A stretch of 64,000 bases of DNA from Apoderus coryli (lineage: Eukaryota > Arthropoda > Insecta > Coleoptera > Attelabidae). Location: the NCBI GenBank assembly GCA_911728435.2, contig OU452199.1, positions 26,546,860 through 26,610,859 on the forward strand, given 5' to 3'. Shown one piece after another: positions 56,241 through 64,000 of the stretch. Position numbers and translations under genes: made by a program. Every line of letters begins with the position of its first letter. Position 1 is the first letter of the stretch. Below the pieces are notes generated by a model. That model searched no databases, was not told the origin of the DNA, and saw nothing but the letters and a program-made list of their open reading frames with translations.

Positions 56241-57869
56241 CACAGAAATCTTATATTATGTATATATATATACTCTAGAATGATAATCCCGTGGTACAAA
56301 AATGTAACCAAAAGTGTAGAGCTGTCCATAATGCGCATGATCACCAGTCACTTATTTTTCAACAGGACCGGCTTTGATTAAATGTAATATTACTGTTATA
56401 GGTATATTTAAAATTAAATTTTACCATTTGGTAATTCAAATAAAAAAATGGAATAAAGGAATTTAAGAAATAAAAAATTACATTAAATATATAAATACTT
56501 TATTGTCTAACAGGTACAACCCAATAATAATAAATCTAAGCAGAAACGAGAAATAAGTAAAAATTCTAATATTGGAAAATATCGTAAGGACTTGAGCATT
56601 CTAATTATTTATTTTATTATTATATAATATTTGTTTGTTTATACAACCACCTTAGGCCTCTTACCTCTCTACAGCCTTCAAAGAAGGGGTGCAAGAAACA
56701 GTGATTTCACGAATATTTTCCGTGTCCATGTAAACCACTTCCATATCATCCGTACTACTCGCAATAGTATTTTGTGACAAAACATGGTTGGTAGAACTTT
56801 TATTCTCAGCAATTTCATGGAGGATTCTATAATTAAGTATATTCCAGTTTAACAACAGAATTCAAACGAACTTTGTATACCTACACAACGTAGGAAATAT
56901 ATTCTTGACATACATATCATGCATTTTTGACAGACTGCTTTTAAGTAAACAGTGTCTTGATATCAAACGATTAAGAATTTAACTTCCACTCTCATTTACA
57001 TAATCTCTTCTTTTCAACAAAAGTTTGGAAACTGCATCGGGTACGAGGGTGATCCTCTTGCCGTCTTCTCTACAAATGATATCTTCTGCAGCGAAATGCT
57101 TACTGCATATGACATTCCCATCACATACATTTTCTGTACTAGGATCCCAATGCCCGCATCCAAACATCATGTCTTTTTTTTGTCAAGCTAAAAATGAGTA
57201 TCATGTCAATGGTATCATATTGACTCAAACTGAGACTGTTAGAAACCCGAAACAATAACTTACTGAAAATATTTAATACCAGGAATGATACTTTCATTTT
57301 TACACCACAACACTATACACCTCATTGTTTGTTAAATAAACAAACTACCAAACCAAAATAACAAATATTAAAAACAATTTTAATCACAAATAGGTATATC
57401 TATCAACAATTAAAATATACCACGCATAAACCCATAATGCAATTATAAAACCTATCTGAATTGTTGTGAAGCCGACTCTGACAGATATTCCCACTACGAG
57501 AAATGTCATTTGCGAAAATAGACGCTGTTGCGAAATCTCCTAAATTTAATAAGATTTGGAAAAAAATGTTTCGTTCATATTGCTGAAAACTAAACAGTAT
57601 TACAATTTTACCGATAACATTGAATTATTTGATTTTGTCAAGCAGTTTCGTATGACGCAACATATGGATTTATTTATAAAACAGATATGTCGCATAAATT
57701 CTGTAAGGCGAACGACAAAATAGTTTTAAATATGGCAGCTCTGTACTGAAAATAAGTGACTGAGGAGCATGCGTAGTTCGAGAAAACTCTGCATACCCGT
57801 TACACTTTTTGGTATTCGGCTGGATTTAATTAGCATTCTAGAGTACATATATAATATAAGATTTCTATG
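56241..57869 (-). mobile_element. P-like element copy 2 (THAP), complete ends
   Basis: 1629 bp between 8-bp duplications CTTATTAG (56233-56240, 57870-57877). Termini: CACAGAAATCTTATATTAT on the left; the right read inward is CATAGAAATCTTATATTAT. Subterminal parts share further motifs (GTACTCTAGAATG, CAAAAAGTGTA, GCATG-TC). It carries the same exons as copy 1 without the internal duplication or insertions. No transposase core; non-autonomous. Confidence 0.85.
56661..57325 (-). pseudogene. THAP-domain protein of P-like copy 2
   Basis: Exon 1 57325-57264 (MRCIVLWCKNESIIPGIKYF, donor GTAAGT). Exon 2 starts at 57187 after TTTTTAG with LTKKRHDVWMRALGS, then a stop. In the next frame GCGHWDPSTENV, ICSKHFAAEDI and VPDAVSKLLL continue to 56979. 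A further exon block 56855-56661 has TNHVLSQNTIASSTDD and ends PSLKAVER before GTAAGA. The THAP C2CH residues are all there but split over two frames, as in copy 1, so the shift predates both insertions. Confidence 0.6.
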
Positions 57870-57966
57870 CTTATTAGTGAAACCAACCAAGCATGCGTAC
57901 GTGTCAAAATAAAGCTAGTCTTATTAGTGCATTTCCTTAGTGCGCGTCCCATTGCATTCGCATTTG

Positions 57967-58205
57967 CAGTGGCAAATAAGGTCTAGCAAGTCTAGTATTA
58001 AGGTAAACCTTATTTTTACTTCTGATCATACGCATTTTTTGATTTTAAAATAAGGTTTGCCCTTAAACCTGTGGTAACTAAATCAAGCACTATCCTTAAT
58101 AAAATTTACATTTAAAATTTACATTATTTTAAAATCCAATGCGCATGCTCAGATGTCAAAATAAGGTTAACCTTGATACTCTATACCTTATTTGCGACTG
58201 CAATA
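57967..58205. repeat. Inverted repeat, AAGGTWAACCTTATTTT type (also at +3460)
   Basis: The left arm (GCAGTGGCAAATAAGG, then AAGGTAAACCTTATTTTTA) and the complement of the right arm (GCAGTCGCAAATAAGG, AAGGTTAACCTTATTTTGA) match over about 70 bp around an 80-bp centre. Likely a MITE. The second copy is at 61427-61665. Confidence 0.6.
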
Positions 58206-59353
58206 TCTCTCTACCTAAGGGTAACCTGCTAGACTTAGTTGCGACTGTAAATAGGGGAATATGGGAACGACATGTTTAGTGCCTGTCAGTAATTGTGACA
58301 GACTAAAATAAGGTCAGCCACTATTTTACAATTTTTTTATTGGATAGGTTAGGTGTTTTAAGGCTGCGTCCTTATATCCTATATATAACCTAAAAATCTG
58401 AAAACTAGCATTGTAAAGGAGGCAAAATAAGCTAGAATAATATAGGGATTATAATATAAATATTCAAATGGATATATAAAACAAGGGATTTCTTGGAATA
58501 TATTAGGAAATAAAATAATGTCCAGGATGAACCACCAGCTAGAAAATATTACTGCAGAGGAATGTAAGCTAAAAATGTCTTTCTAGTTTGTTGTTGTAAT
58601 CGAGACTGAATTGTTTCTTATCTTTCTGGGCTGTTTGTCGGATTTTCATATAAATATTTTTTTAATAGGAATACCTACATTATCGCTAATCGCTATATGT
58701 AAACCTGTTTCTTTTATTTTTATCCATGTCGAGTTTCGGATTATGCCTAGACTTCTCCTGCACATAACAGATAAATAAAAATAAACAACCATTCTAAATT
58801 AAACAAATTCTAATCACAAATCAGAAACACAAATTCTAATCTTTAACCAAGAGAAGGACGTCATAAACGAAGATGTCTAGATTTAAATAAAGATGGAATA
58901 AAATAAGAACCCCATAGTGCCAGGTGCAATACGTCCACAAATAACGGTAGGCACAATCCTTATTAGTGGCGCAATTTATTAAAAGCGAAAAGCGCATGCT
59001 CTGATGTCAAAATATCGCCGGCGTTATTAGAAACTGGGCTTGACAACTTTGAATATAAAGTGACAGGAAGGAGCTTTGCGCTAACTGTTGTAAATAAAAT
59101 TTCTGACGGAAACGGCCATGCTGAACAGCCACATTATAGATTCATTGTTTCGGTTGTTCGTTGTGCAAAGTTATGTGTTTTACGTTTTTTTTTGCAGTTT
59201 TGAATGCTTTAGTTAGTGAATATAAGCGAATTTTGTGTAGTTATGAGTGAATAATTATTATACTACAATAATATTAACAATAGCATCAGTGTAAATACTT
59301 AAAATAGTGCTATTTAAAGACAAGAATAAACTATTTCATAGAGAATAATAAAC

Positions 59354-59425
59354 ATGGTTATTTGTGCAGCTTGTGGTTGTTCCCGGACACCTAAAAATAC
59401 AACTTCTGAAGTTACGTTTCACTAG
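59354..59425 (+). pseudogene. THAP-domain start fragment (also 62814-62885)
   Basis: MVICAACGCSRTPKN and SEVTFH then a stop: the first Cys-x-x-Cys half of a THAP finger and the usual FH before the exon border. It differs from the P-like copies above, so it belongs to another THAP element. No continuation found. A diverged inverted repeat (59039-59072 and 59982-60016, TTTGAAT...AAAGTGACAGGAAGGA) brackets it and could mark its element's ends. Confidence 0.45.
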
Positions 59426-60061
59426 GAAGTAATTTTAATCAGGAGGTTTTGTACTATATCCGTAAAATTCTATTTAAAACTATGATAGCTCATGACCAAA
59501 CTTCACTAGAAAATCATAAAGTTTTATTGATTAAATTTATTTCCAATTGTTATTTACCACGAGAATAAATTATGTTTGTAAAAATACAGTAAATGACGAG
59601 AAAATAAGAAATATAAACACAAAATTAATTTTATTTAAAGGTCAATAAATAAGTTATTGTTTTTCTCAGTATGTATATTATTTACCTTTTTTCCTACTTC
59701 CATCAGATTGAAAACATTTTGTATAAAATAGTAATGAATCCAAGAAATATTTGATATTGCTTATTAATAATATTTTATGGACCTACCTACAGTTTTGTTT
59801 ATTATTTACCCTTTTCCCTACTTCCATCAGATTGAAAACATTTTGTATAGTAGTGAATTCAAGAAATATTATTTGTTATTGCTTATTAATAATATTTTAT
59901 GGACCTGCGCCACTGCGAAACCGGATATACGAGTCCGCCATATGCAACATCCATTCTGGTCAACATTTGTTGCTAGTATAGTCCTTCCTGTCACTTTTGA
60001 TTCAAAGCTTGACAATCGTTCCCATATCTCTCTGTTAATTATATCCTTATACAACGTGTGA

Positions 60062-60901
60062 CATGAACACTGATCACAAACCGCTCACCTCACTTGGATT
60101 TCTTAATAAAAGAACATATTGCCAAAATTTTCATTGACTATGGAACATTTTGTGGTTGATTTACTCAGAAAAATTTTTATTTATTTTTCTGAGTTAATGT
60201 ATCAGTTAAATGTCAATAAAATTTGGAAAAGAAACGCGTTACAAACAGGTGAGTTAAAATTGGTAATATTTCGCGTTGAAGAATATCGCATATTCTCACG
60301 CCATATCCGGCATCTGACATGATACGCATGATATTAGTGTCCCACTGTTCACCGATTTTTCGGTAGATCTACCGATTTCGGAACGCATCTACCGTTTACA
60401 GTAAACGTTATGCTCAATTTTAGTACAGAAATTGTTTAGATTTTTCAATTTTGTGTAAGGAATAGCCCATGTATTAATACCAAATAGTCAACAATCCAAT
60501 AAAAGGCATTATACTAAAGCTTTATACCCTGGAAAGTTCGTCTAATTCAGCCAGGCTTTTGTAAAAGGACCACAAGTATTTTGACATTGTCTTTATAAAT
60601 GGTTTTGAGAACAAGAGTTTTGATGTGCTCTGAACATGCCTTTAAAAGGAACGGCTCATTGACATTTAACGTAACGACCTCTTCTTCTTTTAAATTGGTG
60701 TCAATTCCAATTGTCATTTGTTTGAACAAACTAATACAAACTACAAAGTCGTTATACGTAAATAAATGTTTATAATTATAAATCGTTATTCAGTTGGGTT
60801 ATTCCACTATTAATTAAAAGTTTTACCTTGTGAAACAATTAGTGATATTGTAATTTTTAATGCGATAAATTGTGATTTTGTTTTAATGTGTGAATATTGA
60901 T
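60062..60901. other. Unassigned end of the tandem unit
   Basis: AT-rich with one minus frame (60729-60547, MTIGIDTNLKEEEVVTLNVNE) that I do not recognise. Its composition is protein-like but it has no partner evidence. Confidence 0.3.
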
Positions 60902-63900
60902 ATTATAAAACCTATCTGAATTGTTGTGAAGCCGACTCTGACAGATATTCCCACTACGAGAAATGTCATTTGCGAAAATAGACGCTGTTGCGAAATCTCC
61001 TAAATTTAATAAGATTTGGAAAAAAATGTTTCGTTCATATTGCTGAAAACTAAACAGTATTACAATTTTACCGATAACATTGAATTATTTGATTTTGTCA
61101 AGCAGTTTCGTATGACGCAACATATGGATTTATTTATAAAACAGATATGTCGCATAAATTCTGTAAGGCGAACGACAAAATAGTTTTAAATATGGCAGCT
61201 CTGTACTGAAAATAAGTGACTGAGGAGCATGCGTAGTTCGAGAAAACTCTGCATACCCGTTACACTTTTTGGTATTCGGCTGGATTTAATTAGCATTCTA
61301 GAGTACATATATAATATAAGATTTCTATGCTTATTAGTGAAACCAACCAAGCATGCGTACGTGTCAAAATAAAGCTAGTCTTATTAGTGCATTTCCTTAG
61401 TGCGCGTCCCATTGCATTCGCATTTGCAGTGGCAAATAAGGTCTAGCAAGTCTAGTATTAAGGTAAACCTTATTTTTACTTCTGATCATACGCATTTTTT
61501 GATTTTAAAATAAGGTTTGCCCTTAAACCTGTGGTAACTAAATCAAGCACTATCCTTAATAAAATTTACATTTAAAATTTACATTATTTTAAAATCCAAT
61601 GCGCATGCTCAGATGTCAAAATAAGGTTAACCTTGATACTCTATACCTTATTTGCGACTGCAATATCTCTCTACCTAAGGGTAACCTGCTAGACTTAGTT
61701 GCGACTGTAAATAGGGGAATATGGGAACGACATGTTTAGTGCCTGTCAGTAATTGTGACAGACTAAAATAAGGTCAGCCACTATTTTACAATTTTTTTAT
61801 TGGATAGGTTAGGTGTTTTAAGGCTGCGTCCTTATATCCTATATATAACCTAAAAATCTGAAAACTAGCATTGTAAAGGAGGCAAAATAAGCTAGAATAA
61901 TATAGGGATTATAATATAAATATTCAAATGGATATATAAAACAAGGGATTTCTTGGAATATATTAGGAAATAAAATAATGTCCAGGATGAACCACCAGCT
62001 AGAAAATATTACTGCAGAGGAATGTAAGCTAAAAATGTCTTTCTAGTTTGTTGTTGTAATCGAGACTGAATTGTTTCTTATCTTTCTGGGCTGTTTGTCG
62101 GATTTTCATATAAATATTTTTTTAATAGGAATACCTACATTATCGCTAATCGCTATATGTAAACCTGTTTCTTTTATTTTTATCCATGTCGAGTTTCGGA
62201 TTATGCCTAGACTTCTCCTGCACATAACAGATAAATAAAAATAAACAACCATTCTAAATTAAACAAATTCTAATCACAAATCAGAAACACAAATTCTAAT
62301 CTTTAACCAAGAGAAGGACGTCATAAACGAAGATGTCTAGATTTAAATAAAGATGGAATAAAATAAGAACCCCATAGTGCCAGGTGCAATACGTCCACAA
62401 ATAACGGTAGGCACAATCCTTATTAGTGGCGCAATTTATTAAAAGCGAAAAGCGCATGCTCTGATGTCAAAATATCGCCGGCGTTATTAGAAACTGGGCT
62501 TGACAACTTTGAATATAAAGTGACAGGAAGGAGCTTTGCGCTAACTGTTGTAAATAAAATTTCTGACGGAAACGGCCATGCTGAACAGCCACATTATAGA
62601 TTCATTGTTTCGGTTGTTCGTTGTGCAAAGTTATGTGTTTTACGTTTTTTTTTGCAGTTTTGAATGCTTTAGTTAGTGAATATAAGCGAATTTTGTGTAG
62701 TTATGAGTGAATAATTATTATACTACAATAATATTAACAATAGCATCAGTGTAAATACTTAAAATAGTGCTATTTAAAGACAAGAATAAACTATTTCATA
62801 GAGAATAATAAACATGGTTATTTGTGCAGCTTGTGGTTGTTCCCGGACACCTAAAAATACAACTTCTGAAGTTACGTTTCACTAGGAAGTAATTTTAATC
62901 AGGAGGTTTTGTACTATATCCGTAAAATTCTATTTAAAACTATGATAGCTCATGACCAAACTTCACTAGAAAATCATAAAGTTTTATTGATTAAATTTAT
63001 TTCCAATTGTTATTTACCACGAGAATAAATTATGTTTGTAAAAATACAGTAAATGACGAGAAAATAAGAAATATAAACACAAAATTAATTTTATTTAAAG
63101 GTCAATAAATAAGTTATTGTTTTTCTCAGTATGTATATTATTTACCTTTTTTCCTACTTCCATCAGATTGAAAACATTTTGTATAAAATAGTAATGAATC
63201 CAAGAAATATTTGATATTGCTTATTAATAATATTTTATGGACCTACCTACAGTTTTGTTTATTATTTACCCTTTTCCCTACTTCCATCAGATTGAAAACA
63301 TTTTGTATAGTAGTGAATTCAAGAAATATTATTTGTTATTGCTTATTAATAATATTTTATGGACCTGCGCCACTGCGAAACCGGATATACGAGTCCGCCA
63401 TATGCAACATCCATTCTGGTCAACATTTGTTGCTAGTATAGTCCTTCCTGTCACTTTTGATTCAAAGCTTGACAATCGTTCCCATATCTCTCTGTTAATT
63501 ATATCCTTATACAACGTGTGACATGAACACTGATCACAAACCGCTCACCTCACTTGGATTTCTTAATAAAAGAACATATTGCCAAAATTTTCATTGACTA
63601 TGGAACATTTTGTGGTTGATTTACTCAGAAAAATTTTTATTTATTTTTCTGAGTTAATGTATCAGTTAAATGTCAATAAAATTTGGAAAAGAAACGCGTT
63701 ACAAACAGGTGAGTTAAAATTGGTAATATTTCGCGTTGAAGAATATCGCATATTCTCACGCCATATCCGGCATCTGACATGATACGCATGATATTAGTGT
63801 CCCACTGTTCACCGATTTTTCGGTAGATCTACCGATTTCGGAACGCATCTACCGTTTACAGTAAACGTTATGCTCAATTTTAGTACAGAAATTGTTTAGA

Positions 63901-64000
63901 TTTTTCAATTTTGTGTAAGGAATAGCCCATGTATTAATACCAAATAGTCAACAATCCAATAAAAGGCATTATACTAAAGCTTTATACCCTGGAAAGTTCG
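60902..64000 (+). repeat. 3460-bp tandem duplication, copy B (runs off the window)
   Basis: Identical by eye to 57442-60540. It begins with a truncated P-like end (60902-61329), without its other terminus or left target duplication, so it cannot be an independent insertion. It carries the same foldback repeat (+3460) and THAP-like start. Confidence 0.93.

Larger units (their letters stand above)
57442..60901 (+). repeat. 3460-bp tandem duplication, copy A
   Basis: Every position checked in 57442-60540 reappears 3460 bp later. The unit starts inside P-like copy 2 (its last 428 bp) and ends at 60901. Beyond the P-like end it holds a foldback repeat, a THAP-like start and AT-rich sequence; no intact gene. 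Confidence 0.93.

Noticed and set aside
60547..60729. 60-codon minus frame as a gene
   Set aside because: No recognisable motif, no splice partner, and it lies in duplicated transposon-rich sequence.
1..64000. CRISPR array or prokaryotic defence locus
   Set aside because: No regularly spaced short repeats; content is clearly eukaryotic with spliced genes.

Overview
The window is insect nuclear DNA. It is AT-rich and packed with transposable elements, and it carries two spliced genes with GT-AG introns. The mix of piggyBac, P, hAT, Tc1/mariner, BEL/Pao, Ty3/gypsy, several LINE families and tRNA-derived SINEs fits a TE-rich insect genome such as a beetle or hemipteran; the order cannot be fixed from this sequence. 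I see no bacterial operons or CRISPR arrays and no convincing functional tRNA or rRNA gene.

Two host genes are reconstructed exon by exon. An XRCC4 orthologue (DNA ligase IV partner in non-homologous end joining) lies on the + strand at 21491-28118 in four exons (350 aa). Rab1 (small GTPase of ER-Golgi traffic) lies on the - strand at 34284-55634 in six exons (202 aa); its first coding exon is 14 nt and is followed by an 11.8-kb intron. The two genes converge tail to tail, about 6 kb apart.

Layout. 1-9.4 kb: a short-LTR Ty3/gypsy element whose leader looks self-priming, a LINE endonuclease fragment, and an internally deleted piggyBac. 9.4-11.4 kb: a SINE and a 5'-truncated LINE. 11.4-20.1 kb: a THAP-encoding P-like element with 8-bp target duplication, interrupted by a foldback MITE in its left terminal repeat and by an apparently intact BEL/Pao retrotransposon in its body. 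20.1-28.1 kb: XRCC4; its introns hold a LINE fragment interrupted by a retrozyme-like unit with a complete hammerhead ribozyme, a SINE, and an RTE LINE. 28.4-34.3 kb: a LINE and a mariner remnant. 34.3-55.6 kb: Rab1, its introns filled with LINEs, foldback MITEs, Tc1, mariner, hAT and a DUF7869-type transposon with its own terminal repeats. 56.2-57.9 kb: a second P-like copy, which provides the empty sites for the insertions in the first. 57.4-64 kb: a 3460-bp direct tandem duplication whose second copy runs off the window.

The most notable items are the hammerhead/retrozyme unit at 23505-23896, the predicted self-priming leader at 1070-1127, and the DUF7869 protein as the apparent transposase of a TIR element at 52925-54922. 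All calls come from reading the sequence; no searches were run.
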